Shown piece after piece: positions 17,849 to 29,576 of a stretch of 64,000 nucleotides of DNA (position 1 is its first letter; each line of letters begins with the position of its first letter). The stretch comes from Halopseudomonas bauzanensis. GTDB taxonomy: Bacteria > Pseudomonadota > Gammaproteobacteria > Pseudomonadales > Pseudomonadaceae. The stretch spans positions 384,278-448,277 of the forward strand of contig NZ_FOUA01000001.1 in the NCBI RefSeq assembly GCF_900114735.1, in the 5' to 3' direction. A program made the position numbers and the translations under genes. The notes under the pieces are model-generated. The model did not search any database and had not been told where the DNA came from. It worked only from the letters and a program-made list of their open reading frames with translations.

Positions 17849-18969
17849 ACCGCTGCCCCTCCGGCCTGCCGTTCGCGCAGCAGCCCCGCCAGGATCGCGA
17901 GCGCCTCCCGGGCGACTTCCGGCTCGTCGGCCTGCTGCATATCGCGCAACTGACCGACTACCTCGTCCAGGTAGCCATCGACCTGCAGCGCCGCGATATC
18001 CGCCTCGGTAGGCAGCAGGCGCATGCCATCCAGCTGGCATTCCAGCACCCGGTGCCGCGCTTCTGCGCGGCCCAGGGCCGCTTGCAGCCGCTGCTCGCCC
18101 GCCAGATCCAGCTCCCCTTCCAGGGTCAGGCTGATAACACTGCTGCGCTCGATCTGCTCCAGCTCCTCGATCAAGGCATCCAGGTCCGAGGCCACCTGTA
18201 GCCGCCGCTGCCATTGCAGCCAGGTGAACTCGCCCATGGCGACAGGTTTTACCTGCGGTGCGGCGCCGGGTGCATCGATCTGCACATCCAGCACCTGCCC
18301 GGCGCCATTGCTCTTGAAGCGGTCCTGCTCCGGCGTGCCGCTGTACCAGGTGCGATCGTCGATCTGCCGGCAGCCATGCCAATCACCCAGGGCCAGATAA
18401 TCCAGGCGTGCGTGCGCGGCGCGCTGCGGGTCGATGGGGTTGGGCGAGTCGATATCCTCGGCGAGAATGCCCTGCACGCTGCCGTGGGCCAGGCCGATTC
18501 GCAGCAAATGCAGCGGTGTCGGCGCATGGTCGAACCAATCGGTCAGATCACTGAAGGTCTGGCGCTGGGTCAGCGGTGCCGGGAGAATCGCCAACCCCTG
18601 CTCGGCCAGCAGCAGCGGCTCGGCGGTCAGCAGCACATGGACATTATCGGGAATGGCATTCAGTCGCCGGGCGCGGCTCCAGATGCTTTCCGCCAACGCG
18701 GCATCATGGTTGCCGGGCAGCATGACCCAGGGCCCGCCAAACCCCTGCAGCGCCATGAACAGGCGCCGTACCGTTCGGTCGGAGATGGTCTGGGCATCGA
18801 ACACATCGCCTGCCACCAATACCGCATCCACGGCCAGCTCGGTGGCCAGGGCGGCAATCCTCTCCACAGTGGTCAACCGCGCCTGGGCCAGCGCGGGGCC
18901 GTCTTCCGGGCCGAAGCGGTCGTACTGGCGGCCGATCTGCCAGTCGGCGGTATGCAGAAAGCGGGGCAT
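17845..18969 (-). CDS. SbcD/YhaO-like DNA repair exonuclease
   Basis: 374 residues with the calcineurin-like phosphoesterase motifs in order: H-T-A-D-W-Q-I-G at residue 6, G-D-V-F-D near 54, L-P-G-N-H-D near 83, and G-L-A-H-G near 150, which bind two Mn ions. The C-terminal part is a capping and dimerisation region. It resembles the YhaO branch more than classical SbcD. It is the first gene of a two-gene operon with the ATPase that follows. No sbcB is adjacent; that gene is at 38-39.6 kb. Confidence 0.87.
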   Translation of the reverse strand: MPRFLHTADWQIGRQYDRFGPEDGPALAQARLTTVERIAALATELAVDAVLVAGDVFDAQTISDRTVRRLFMALQGFGGPWVMLPGNHDAALAESIWSRARRLNAIPDNVHVLLTAEPLLLAEQGLAILPAPLTQRQTFSDLTDWFDHAPTPLHLLRIGLAHGSVQGILAEDIDSPNPIDPQRAAHARLDYLALGDWHGCRQIDDRTWYSGTPEQDRFKSNGAGQVLDVQIDAPGAAPQVKPVAMGEFTWLQWQRRLQVASDLDALIEELEQIERSSVISLTLEGELDLAGEQRLQAALGRAEARHRVLECQLDGMRLLPTEADIAALQVDGYLDEVVGQLRDMQQADEPEVAREALAILAGLLRERQAGGAAV

Positions 18970-19046
18970 GTCCTCTCCTCGTCCGGGGCTGATGTCCGGA
19001 TTGTAAACGCAAGAGGTGCCGAAGGGTGACGCAACACTCCGTTTGC

Positions 19047-20429
19047 TCAGATTATCTGGGCGTACCGACTCCGATCAGTGACATGCTGATAGGCATCGAA
19101 CACCATGCATACGCTGGCTATCAATGGCCGGCCTGCCGGCAAGACCTCGATACCCGTCACGTCCAGGCGAATGACGCCGTCGCGGTGCAGTTGCCCCAGC
19201 ATCCCCTGGCAATCGGCGAAATAGGTCGCGAAGTCGATGCCGAAGCGCTGTTCGATATCCGCATAGCGCAACTGATAAGTGCAGAGCAGGCGGTTGATCA
19301 CTACCCGCCGTAGCCGATCATCGGCGGAACACTTCAGGCCGCGGTGCAATGCCAACCGGTGTTGCCCCAGGCTTTCCTGGTACAGCTTGATGTCGCCGGT
19401 ATTGCGACAGTGAAGATCTCCCACCTGACTGATGGCCGAGACGCCCAGCCCGATCAGGTCGCCCTGCTCTCCCGACATATAACCCTGCAGGCCGCGCGCC
19501 AGCCGGCCGATCTCCTGGGCGTTGCTGAGACTGTCATCCGGCAGCGCGAACTGACCCATACCGATATGCCGATAGCCCGCCGCAAGTAACTGGGCGAAGC
19601 TTCTGCGGCAGATCTCCAGCCGACTGTCCGAATCGGGCAACTCCGCCAGGCTGATCTTGCGCTGGGGCAGAAACAGGTCCGGCAGGTGGGCATAGTTATA
19701 CAAGGTCAGCCGGTCCGGATGCATCTCGATGACCTTGGTCACGGTACGGGCAAAGGAGTCGGGCGTCTGACCCGGCAGGCCGTAGATCAGGTCGATGTTG
19801 ACCGAGCGGAAGGCCAATGCCCGCGCTGCGTCCACCACGGCCTGGGTCTGCTCCAGACTTTGCAGGCGGTTGATCGCTCGCTGCACATCCGGATCAAGAT
19901 CCTGCACCCCAAAACTGATGCGGTTGAAGCCCAACTCCCGCAGCAGGCCGATGGTTGCCCAGTCCGCCTCCCGCGGGTCGATCTCGATACTGTAGTCAGC
20001 AGTATCGTCTTCATGCAGCGTGAAGGCATTACGCAGACACTCCATCAGCCGGCGCAGGTCGTCATGACCGAGAAAGGTCGGCGTACCGCCGCCCACATGC
20101 AGCCGCTCAACCCGCTGGCCAGGACTCAGATGGCGGCTGGTCAGTCTGATCTCGCGCTCCAGGGATTGCAGGTAAGGTTGCGCCCGGCTGCGGTCCTTGG
20201 TGATGATCTTGGTGCAGGCGCAGTAATAGCAAATATTGGCGCAGAACGGGATGTGCACATACAACGACAGCGGTCGGCCGGCAGTACGGCTCTCCTGCAA
20301 CGCTGCAATCAGATCAGCCGGCAGCACGCCTTCGGCATAATGGACAGGCGAGGGATAGGCGGTATAACGCGAGCCTGCCTTGTCATAACGGCGGATCAGG
20401 CCGGCGTCCCAACTGACTGAATCGGACAT
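19047..20429 (-). CDS. hemN: Oxygen-independent coproporphyrinogen III dehydrogenase
   Basis: 460 residues. The radical-SAM cluster motif C-x3-C-x2-C is in H-I-P-F-C-A-N-I-C-Y-Y-C-A-C-T-K near residue 62, and the G-G-G-T-P, Y-S-I-E-I-D-P-R and F-G-V-Q-D blocks are typical of HemN. It oxidatively decarboxylates coproporphyrinogen III to protoporphyrinogen IX without O2, supplying heme for the NirS/NorCB system in anaerobiosis. It is divergent from dnr; an FNR/ANR box (20497-20510) lies 74 bases upstream of its start, a good distance for activation. Confidence 0.95.
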   Translation of the reverse strand: MSDSVSWDAGLIRRYDKAGSRYTAYPSPVHYAEGVLPADLIAALQESRTAGRPLSLYVHIPFCANICYYCACTKIITKDRSRAQPYLQSLEREIRLTSRHLSPGQRVERLHVGGGTPTFLGHDDLRRLMECLRNAFTLHEDDTADYSIEIDPREADWATIGLLRELGFNRISFGVQDLDPDVQRAINRLQSLEQTQAVVDAARALAFRSVNIDLIYGLPGQTPDSFARTVTKVIEMHPDRLTLYNYAHLPDLFLPQRKISLAELPDSDSRLEICRRSFAQLLAAGYRHIGMGQFALPDDSLSNAQEIGRLARGLQGYMSGEQGDLIGLGVSAISQVGDLHCRNTGDIKLYQESLGQHRLALHRGLKCSADDRLRRVVINRLLCTYQLRYADIEQRFGIDFATYFADCQGMLGQLHRDGVIRLDVTGIEVLPAGRPLIASVCMVFDAYQHVTDRSRYAQII

Positions 20430-20496
20430 GGATGGGTGCTCCGGTGCGAGGCTTTCTTTATGGCCGCGAGACTACGCCCTTCCGGGGTGCGCCACG

Positions 20497-20510
20497 TTGA
20501 CGCATATCAA
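20497..20510. promoter_or_regulatory. FNR/ANR/DNR box between hemN and dnr
   Basis: TTGACGCATATCAA fits TTGAY-N4-RTCAA. A box centred here predicts a hemN start near 20462 (-41.5 arrangement). On the other side a TACAAT (20563-20568) would place dnr transcription about 71 bases downstream, also an accepted spacing. One box may serve both genes. Confidence 0.75.
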
Positions 20511-20611
20511 GAAGACCGGGGATCAATCTTTGCAGGAAAATACTTCCGGGAGGTCTGGCCTGTACAATCGGAAATGCTTAACCTGCAACAAATCACTCAA
20601 AGGCGGCAGAT

Positions 20612-21352
20612 ATGGCTCTGACTCAGGAACAACGGCAGATGATTCTGAATCATTCGCTGTTTTCTCATTTCAACCCCCAGGCTCAGGAAGAGCTGTTGGC
20701 CGACGCCCAGGTACGCGACCACGCCCCGCAAGCGTTGATCCAGCGCCAGGGTGATCCCGCCGAGCGCTTCTATCTGGTGCACTCCGGCAAGGTGAAACTG
20801 TTCCGCATTTCCGCCGACGGCAAGGAGAAGGTGGTCGAGATCATTACCCCCGGCAACACCTTTGCCGAGGCGGTGATGTTCATGCAGAAATCGGTATTCC
20901 CGGTGTGCGCCGAGGCACTGGAGCCGGTGAAGCTGATCGGCTTCTCCAATCGCCTGATGCTCCGGCATCTGGAACAGAACCCGCACACCTGCCTGCACCT
21001 GCTCGGCCACATGAGCGTGCGCCTGCATCAGCGTCTGGATGAGCTGGAAAACCTGACCTTGCAGAACGCCACCCAGCGGCTGGCGTTGTATCTGGTCAGC
21101 CAGGTCCGCGATCGCGCCAAGGACAGTGCCGAGATCGAGCTGGTGCTGCCCAAGAGCCTGATCGCCGCGCGATTGTCGATCAAGCCAGAGACCTTTTCCC
21201 GTGCCATCGCCAATCTGCGCGAGCGGGGGCTGATTGACAGCCGCGCCCGGCATATCAGCATCCCCAGCATTACCAATCTGCTGAATGAGTTTGCCGGCGG
21301 CCAGCAGCATATCGAGTACAAGGCAGGTTTAATCGCAACCGACAACAACTAG
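20612..21352 (+). CDS. dnr: Dnr-type Crp/Fnr regulator of denitrification
   Basis: 246 residues: cyclic-nucleotide-binding-like beta-barrel (residues ~20-125) with the N-T-F-A-E-A-V-M-F-M block, dimer helix R-L-H-Q-R-L-D-E-L-E-N-L-T-L-Q-N-A-T-Q-R, and a winged helix-turn-helix with S-I-K-P-E-T-F-S-R-A recognition helix. The N-terminal cysteine cluster of FNR/ANR is missing, so it should not carry a 4Fe-4S sensor; this fits the Dnr class, thought to sense NO through heme. The E-T-F-S-R recognition residues imply FNR-like TTGAT half-sites. It is followed with no gap by the ybaN gene. Confidence 0.87.
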   Translation: MALTQEQRQMILNHSLFSHFNPQAQEELLADAQVRDHAPQALIQRQGDPAERFYLVHSGKVKLFRISADGKEKVVEIITPGNTFAEAVMFMQKSVFPVCAEALEPVKLIGFSNRLMLRHLEQNPHTCLHLLGHMSVRLHQRLDELENLTLQNATQRLALYLVSQVRDRAKDSAEIELVLPKSLIAARLSIKPETFSRAIANLRERGLIDSRARHISIPSITNLLNEFAGGQQHIEYKAGLIATDNN

Positions 21353-21712
21353 ATGCTGATGAAATTGCTATGGCGCAGTGTCGCTTCGCTGGCGCTGGGA
21401 CTCGGTGCTCTGGGGGTGTTGCTGCCGGGTTTGCCGACCACGCCCTTTCTGCTGGTGGCGGCCTGGGCCGGCTCGCGGGGCTGGCCGGAGCTGGAAGCAC
21501 GTTTGCTCAAGCATGAGAAGTACGGACCGCTGATTCGCAATTGGCGGGATCACCGCGCTGTGCCCCGCCGGGCCAAATGGTTGGCCAGCGGATTGATGCT
21601 CAGCAGTATCCTGATGATCTGGCTGTTGCCAGCACCGATGATTCTGCGCTGGTTTCTCAGCCTGTTTCTGCCTTGTGTGGCTTTGTGGTTATGGACGCGG
21701 CGGGAGAGTTGA
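21353..21712 (+). CDS. YbaN family (DUF454) small membrane protein
   Basis: 119 residues; the DUF454 pattern G-A-L-G-V-L-L-P-G-L-P-T-T-P-F-L-L-V-A-A-W (residues ~18-38) and the L-E-x-x-L-L-x-H-x-x-Y-G-P-L-I-R-x-W motif are clear, with two more helices at the C-terminus. Function is unknown, though the family often sits with anaerobic or heme genes. The ATG directly follows the dnr stop, so it is co-transcribed. Confidence 0.85.
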   Translation: MLMKLLWRSVASLALGLGALGVLLPGLPTTPFLLVAAWAGSRGWPELEARLLKHEKYGPLIRNWRDHRAVPRRAKWLASGLMLSSILMIWLLPAPMILRWFLSLFLPCVALWLWTRRES

Positions 21713-21766
21713 AATTGCCGCGTACATGACATGCCCTGGCCGGGGAACCCGGCCAGGGCATAGGGC

Positions 21767-23512
<1,746 letters not shown>

Positions 23513-23580
23513 CTAATCAGGTACAGCGGTTGGTCAGTGTCGACGTGAGTGCATCATGGAGGATCCGTGAAACGGAACGT

Positions 23581-23594
23581 TTGACCTCTGTCAA
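23581..23594. promoter_or_regulatory. DNR/ANR box of nirS
   Basis: TTGACCTCTGTCAA is a symmetric FNR-type site. Its centre lies about 41 bases upstream of a start predicted from CATGAT (minus strand, 23553-23558), the normal activating arrangement for nirS. Confidence 0.8.
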
Positions 23595-23601
23595 GTGTTT
23601 A

Positions 23602-23618
23602 TGCGTCAAGCTGACGCA
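23602..23618. promoter_or_regulatory. Palindrome TGCGTCA-AGC-TGACGCA
   Basis: Perfect 7-bp arms, 8 bases beyond the DNR box. The half-sites differ from FNR-type ones; the binding protein is unknown. Confidence 0.4.
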
Positions 23619-23662
23619 CACAACAGGGTGCGACATACCATCGCAGGCAAAATCAGGTAATT

Positions 23663-23718
23663 TAAACCACAAATGGTTTATCAAACCCAATTCAATCTAG
23701 GTTATAAAAACCACAAAT
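23663..23718. promoter_or_regulatory. Palindrome plus direct repeat upstream of nirQ
   Basis: TAAACCA-CAAA-TGGTTTA (23663-23680) is a perfect palindrome. The 11-mer AAACCACAAAT within it (23664-23674) recurs at 23708-23718, 44 bases away, about four helical turns. This suggests a multi-site operator for nirQ-norCB or nirS; the regulator is unknown. Confidence 0.4.
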
Positions 23719-23805
23719 AAAAATAACCCAGCATTTTCAGCATGTTAGACACTGGCATGATCCTTGATGGAGTAATAGCGAACGCATCTATCCAAGGACT
23801 CATCA

Positions 23806-24651
23806 ATGGACGCAACCCGGTTAGACCTCCATCCGCAGCAGCAGTCGGGGCTGTACTACCACGCCAGTGGTGCAGAGGTTGAGCTCTTTGAGCAGGCCGA
23901 CCGTTTCGGCATGCCGGTGCTGATAAAAGGCCCGACCGGCTGTGGCAAGACCCGCTTCATCCAACATATGGCCGACCGCCTGGGCCGCAAGCTGTATACC
24001 GTTGCCTGCCATGACGACCTGACTACCGCCGACCTGGTCGGGCGCCACCTGATCGGCGCCAACGGCACTTTCTGGCAGGACGGCCCGCTCACCCGCGCCG
24101 TGCGCGAAGGCGCCATCTGCTATCTGGATGAAGTCATCGAGGCGCGCAAGGACATCACCGTAGTACTGCATCCGCTGGCAGATGACCGGCGCATCCTGCC
24201 GCTGGAAGCCACCGGTGAAGAACTGCAGGCCGCACCCGGCTTCATGTTGGTGGTCTCCTACAACCCCGGCTACCGCAACCTGCTCAAGGGTCTCAAGCCC
24301 AGTACCCGACAGCGCTTCGTGGCGATGGCCTTCGATTACCCCGAGGCGGTGGCGGAAAGCCGCATCCTGCAGCACGAGTCCGGCCTCGATCCGGCCCAGG
24401 CCAATCAGTTGGTCGCCCTGGGCAATGCCCTGCGCCACCTCGGCCAGCATGATCTGGAGGAAGCCCCCTCGACCCGTTTGCTGATCCATACCGGCCGCCT
24501 GATCGCCGCCGGCATGGACCCGCGCCAGGCCTGTGAGGCCTGCATGGCACAGCCGCTCACCGATGAGCCCACCGCCCAGGCGGCGATCATGGACATCGTC
24601 CGCGTGCACTTTGCCGAAACCGGACAACAACCAACCAGAAGAACCGCCTGA
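23806..24651 (+). CDS. nirQ: NirQ/NorQ AAA+ ATPase (MoxR-like)
   Basis: 281 residues. Walker A is G-P-T-G-C-G-K-T (near residue 43), Walker B I-C-Y-L-D-E-V, with sensor motifs S-Y-N-P-G-Y and T-R-Q-R-F and the C-terminal P-S-T-R-L-L-I-H-T-G-R-L helix. NirQ/NorQ works with the vWA protein NorD to activate NO reductase (and affects NirS function) by an ATP-driven step in the cytoplasm. It opens the nirQ-norC-norB-norD-norE-norF run and is divergent from nirS. Confidence 0.93.
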   Translation: MDATRLDLHPQQQSGLYYHASGAEVELFEQADRFGMPVLIKGPTGCGKTRFIQHMADRLGRKLYTVACHDDLTTADLVGRHLIGANGTFWQDGPLTRAVREGAICYLDEVIEARKDITVVLHPLADDRRILPLEATGEELQAAPGFMLVVSYNPGYRNLLKGLKPSTRQRFVAMAFDYPEAVAESRILQHESGLDPAQANQLVALGNALRHLGQHDLEEAPSTRLLIHTGRLIAAGMDPRQACEACMAQPLTDEPTAQAAIMDIVRVHFAETGQQPTRRTA

Positions 24652-24690
24652 CCGGCGAGCATGCAATCCGCATAACCCGAGGAGATCAAC

Positions 24691-25137
24691 ATGTCGGAGC
24701 GCTTTACCAAGGGCATGGCCCGCAACATCTACTACGGTGGCGGCATGTTTTTCATGCTGCTGTTCATTGGCCTGACGGTAGATACCGTCACGGCGATCCC
24801 GGAACGGGAGAACCGTGACCAACTGACCGCCGAAGTCGCCCATGGCAAGGAGCTGTGGGAGCAGAACAACTGCGTCGGTTGCCACTCGTTGATGGGCGAA
24901 GGAGCGTACTTCGCGCCGGAGCTGGGCAACGTGTTCCAGCGGCGCGGCATGGATAACGAGGCAGCGTTCAAGGCCTACTTCGGTGCCTGGATGAAGGCCA
25001 TGCCCACCGGTGTGGAAGGCCGTCGGCAGATGCCCCAGTTCCATCTCAGCGATGAGGAGCTCAATGCCATGGCCGAGTTCCTGATCTGGTCATCGCGCAT
25101 CGATACCAACGGCTGGCCGCCGAACAAGGAAGGCTGA
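24691..25137 (+). CDS. norC: Nitric oxide reductase cytochrome c subunit
   Basis: 148 residues: a short cytoplasmic end, one transmembrane anchor (residues ~12-32), and a periplasmic heme c domain with N-N-C-V-G-C-H at about residue 65 and distal Met in Q-M-P-Q-F. NorC feeds electrons to NorB. It follows nirQ by 39 bases with no recognisable FNR box in between, so transcription from nirQ is likely. GAGGAG precedes the ATG. Confidence 0.97.
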   Translation: MSERFTKGMARNIYYGGGMFFMLLFIGLTVDTVTAIPERENRDQLTAEVAHGKELWEQNNCVGCHSLMGEGAYFAPELGNVFQRRGMDNEAAFKAYFGAWMKAMPTGVEGRRQMPQFHLSDEELNAMAEFLIWSSRIDTNGWPPNKEG

Positions 25138-25146
25138 CACCCCTGA

Positions 25147-26580
<1,434 letters not shown>

Positions 26581-26703
26581 TCTGAAATACCGGCGTCGGG
26601 CACCCGCCCGATGCCGGCTGCAGTACCGCGCTGCTCACCGCAGCGCCCCATTCTTCGATACCGGCCACGGCCGGGATCGACTTCGACCACAGGGAGAAAT
26701 GCA

Positions 26704-28548
26704 ATGGAAGAAGCCGTAGGTATCCGCTGGCACAAGCTGATCACCCGATTGGCCGGCAATGGCTTTCCCGCCGCGCAGATCCACCTCGATGACGAGGGTC
26801 CGCGCCTGGCCATGGTCTTTCGCGCTCTCAGTGGCGACCCGGGGCTGACCATCAAGGCCAGCACCGAACGCAGTATCAATACCTGGCGCCCCCTGGCCCA
26901 TCGATTGGCCGGTACCGGCCGCCGCCATGCGCTGGCCTGGCGTGAAGCCGACGCCTTGCGCGTACCGGAAAGCCTGGCGGTATTCCCCGACAAGCGCATG
27001 AACCGCGACCTCTATCTGTGGCTGACCGCCATGGCCAGTCTGGCCGAAAGCGATACCAGCGACGACTGGCTGCAGGCCAACCAGCAGCTGGTTCTCAAGA
27101 CGCTGGCTGCCTACCCCGGACTGACCGGTCTGTACCAGCGCCTCGCCGAATGCCTGGTCGATATCCGCCGTGCCCAGCGCAAGCTACCCGCCATCCAGGC
27201 TGCGCGGGAAGCCGTGCTGCAGGCAGCATTGCTGACGCCGGACAATCTGTCCCGGCTGCCCGCCGCCCCGGGCGAACCCTGGCCGGTACCCTTGTGGCTT
27301 TATCCACGCGCCGAAGAAGTCCGATCGATTCCGTCCGCCGCAAACGATGACGGCAAGGACGGCGAATCCAACGGCAACGGCAAGGTCCGTCAGAGCAAAC
27401 AGCGCAAGCAGGGCCGTTATATCGACGATCCGAACAAGCGCAATGGCTTGATGATCTTCCGTCTGGAAAGTCTGTTTTCCTGGTCCGAGTTCGTGCCCGT
27501 CGATCGCTGCGAGGATGACCAGGATGATGACGATGCCGAGCGCATTGCCGAGGACCTGGATTATCTGACCCTGTCGCGCAACCCCAGCACCAGCGCCTCG
27601 CGCATCAAGCTCGACATGGACCTCCCGTCCGCCTCGGAAGATGACATTCCGCTGACCGACGGCTGTCTGTTTCCCGAATGGGACTGGAAGCAGCAGCAGC
27701 TCAAGGACAATCATTGCCGGGTGATTCCCATGTTGCCCCGTAACGCCGAGCCCGCGCCCATGCCGGAACGCCTGGGCGCGCTGGCCAACAGCCTGCGGCA
27801 ACGCTTCGAAGGGCTGCGGCCCCAGCGCGTCTGGGAAAAGCGCCAGCCCAGCGGCGCCCTGCTCGACCTGGACGCCTGTCTGCATCACGCAGCGCAAGTG
27901 CGCCGTGGCCGGGCCAGTTCACACCCGGCGCTGTGGCGTCGGGAAACCGCCCGTCATCGCGACCTGTCCTGCCTGGTGCTGGCCGACCTTTCGCTGTCCA
28001 CCGAAGCCTGGGCAGACAATACCCATCAGGTGATCGAAGTGATTCGCGACAGCCTGCATCTGCTGGGTGAGGCGCTGGACGCCGGCCAGGATGATTTTGC
28101 CATGTACGGCTTCTCATCCCGCCGCCGCGATCACGTGCGCTTCAACCTGATCAAGAACTTTGCCGAGCCCTGGAGCGAGGCCATTCATGGCCGCATCAAG
28201 GCGCTGAAACCGGGCTATTACACCCGTATGGGGGCGGCTATCCGCCAGGCCACCGACATCCTCAAGGACAAGCCTGCCGAGCAGCGGTTGTTGTTGCTGC
28301 TGACCGATGGCAAACCCAATGATCTGGATGTATATGAGGGGCGCTACGGCATGGAAGATACCCGGCAGGCCTTGCTGGAAGCACGGCAGGCCGGCATCCA
28401 GCCCTTCTGCGTGACCATCGACCAGCAGGCCGCCGACTACCTGCCCTACCTGTTCGGCCAGCAGCGCTACCAGTTGATTCACCAGGCTGCGGAACTGCCG
28501 AGCCTGCTGCCGAAACTCTATCTCTTGCTGACCGGGAGGGCCAACTGA
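26704..28548 (+). CDS. norD: NorD, vWA-domain NO reductase activation protein
   Basis: About 614 residues. The C-terminal third is a von Willebrand A domain with the metal-site motif D-L-S-L-S-T near residue 427 and later T-D-G-K-P-N-D. A central acidic stretch with E-D-D-Q-D-D-D-D-A-E and a basic Q-S-K-Q-R-K-Q-G-R segment are typical linkers. NorD partners NirQ/NorQ to insert the non-heme iron into NorB. The ATG at 26704 has AGGGAG upstream; earlier in-frame starts read through the intergenic region. Its stop overlaps the norE ATG. Confidence 0.93.
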   Translation: MEEAVGIRWHKLITRLAGNGFPAAQIHLDDEGPRLAMVFRALSGDPGLTIKASTERSINTWRPLAHRLAGTGRRHALAWREADALRVPESLAVFPDKRMNRDLYLWLTAMASLAESDTSDDWLQANQQLVLKTLAAYPGLTGLYQRLAECLVDIRRAQRKLPAIQAAREAVLQAALLTPDNLSRLPAAPGEPWPVPLWLYPRAEEVRSIPSAANDDGKDGESNGNGKVRQSKQRKQGRYIDDPNKRNGLMIFRLESLFSWSEFVPVDRCEDDQDDDDAERIAEDLDYLTLSRNPSTSASRIKLDMDLPSASEDDIPLTDGCLFPEWDWKQQQLKDNHCRVIPMLPRNAEPAPMPERLGALANSLRQRFEGLRPQRVWEKRQPSGALLDLDACLHHAAQVRRGRASSHPALWRRETARHRDLSCLVLADLSLSTEAWADNTHQVIEVIRDSLHLLGEALDAGQDDFAMYGFSSRRRDHVRFNLIKNFAEPWSEAIHGRIKALKPGYYTRMGAAIRQATDILKDKPAEQRLLLLLTDGKPNDLDVYEGRYGMEDTRQALLEARQAGIQPFCVTIDQQAADYLPYLFGQQRYQLIHQAAELPSLLPKLYLLLTGRAN

Positions 28549-29156
28549 TGTCCAGTGCCGAATCCACTGTCATTGAAGCCGACAAGCAGGTACAAACCCG
28601 CCACCTGCCGGGGGACCTGGCAATGTGGTGCTTCATTCTCGCCGAGCTGCTGGCATTCCTGTTGTTACTGGGCAGCATGGCCTTCGCCCGTGGCCACTGG
28701 AGCGAGATGTTCAGCGCCGGCATCGCCACCCTGCACCCGGAGGCCGGGCTGGTGAATACGCTGATCCTGTTGACCGGCAGCTACTTCGCCGCCAACGCGG
28801 TCAAGCGCACCGCAGCTGGCGACCAGCGCGCGCTGAGTCGGGGGTTCGTGTTGGCGGCGCTCTGCGGGCTGGCCTATGTGGCTATCAAGATCACCGAATA
28901 CGGCATCCTGTTCGGCGACGGCTACAACCTGCGCACCGATACCTTCTACTTCTTCTATTTCTTCACCACCTTCTTTCATATGGCCCATGTGTTGATCGGC
29001 ATGGCCATCCTGCTGGTGGTCGCCCAGCGCAGCCGCGCAGGCCACTATGCCAACCAGGAGAAAGTGCGCATGGCCGGCGAGTCGGCGGCCAGCTACTGGC
29101 ATATGGTCGACCTGGTCTGGCTGGTGCTGTTTCCCCTGCTGTACGTCCTGCCCTGA
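28548..29156 (+). CDS. norE: NorE, cytochrome oxidase subunit III-like protein
   Basis: 202 residues with five predicted transmembrane helices and the CoxIII-type signatures H-L-P-G-D-L-A-M-W-C-F-I-L-A-E, K-x-T-E-Y and F-F-H-M-A-H-V-L-I-G. NorE accompanies cNor operons and improves NO reductase activity, with an undefined mechanism. It overlaps norD (TGATG) and norF follows directly. Confidence 0.92.
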   Translation: MSSAESTVIEADKQVQTRHLPGDLAMWCFILAELLAFLLLLGSMAFARGHWSEMFSAGIATLHPEAGLVNTLILLTGSYFAANAVKRTAAGDQRALSRGFVLAALCGLAYVAIKITEYGILFGDGYNLRTDTFYFFYFFTTFFHMAHVLIGMAILLVVAQRSRAGHYANQEKVRMAGESAASYWHMVDLVWLVLFPLLYVLP

Positions 29157-29167
29157 TGAGGTACGTC

Positions 29168-29410
29168 ATGAAACACCTGCTGAAATTCGCCCTCGCCGGC
29201 CTGTTGCTGCTCACCCTGATCGGCTGGTGGCTCGGTCACAGCTTCGATGGCACCTGGGTGGTCGTCTGCGTGCTGGCACTGACCTTGGTCAAGGGCCAGT
29301 GGCTGATCGATCAGTTCATGGACTTGCGCACTGCGCCGCAGTGGCTCCGCTGGACGGTCAGTGGTTGGTTGGTGTTGGTGCTGGGTGCTGCGGCGCTATT
29401 CAATATCTGA
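29168..29410 (+). CDS. norF: NorF-like small membrane protein
   Basis: 80 residues, about three hydrophobic helices, similar to the subunit IV-like NorF that follows norE in denitrifiers (L-T-L-V-K-G-Q-W-L-I-D-x-F-M-x-L). GAGG lies 7 bases before the ATG at 29168; an in-frame ATG at 29156 overlapping the norE stop is the alternative. It is last of the nirQ-norCBDEF run. No clear terminator follows; the next 166 bases hold only small hairpins. Confidence 0.82.
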   Translation: MKHLLKFALAGLLLLTLIGWWLGHSFDGTWVVVCVLALTLVKGQWLIDQFMDLRTAPQWLRWTVSGWLVLVLGAAALFNI

Positions 29411-29576
29411 GCCCGCGCAACGGCCTTTCGGGTTGGCGAGCACCTGCTCGACGACAAGGGTGGGGAGGCGGTGATCTCGAAGGCGTAGCGCCTGGTGGAT
29501 CAGGGCGCTGCATTTCGACAAGCAGCTCGGGCATATATTGCGCCGAGCGATGAGCCACCTTCGCAACGCCGGGCTT

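Noticed and set aside
16295-17953. 552-residue open frame antisense to the SbcC-like gene
   Set aside because: Leu/Gln-rich composition simply reflects the coiled coil read backwards.
17849-18382. N-terminal extension of the SbcC-like frame
   Set aside because: It lies entirely within the nuclease gene in another frame and is Ala/Gly/Arg-rich without motifs; the ATGA overlap gives a better start.
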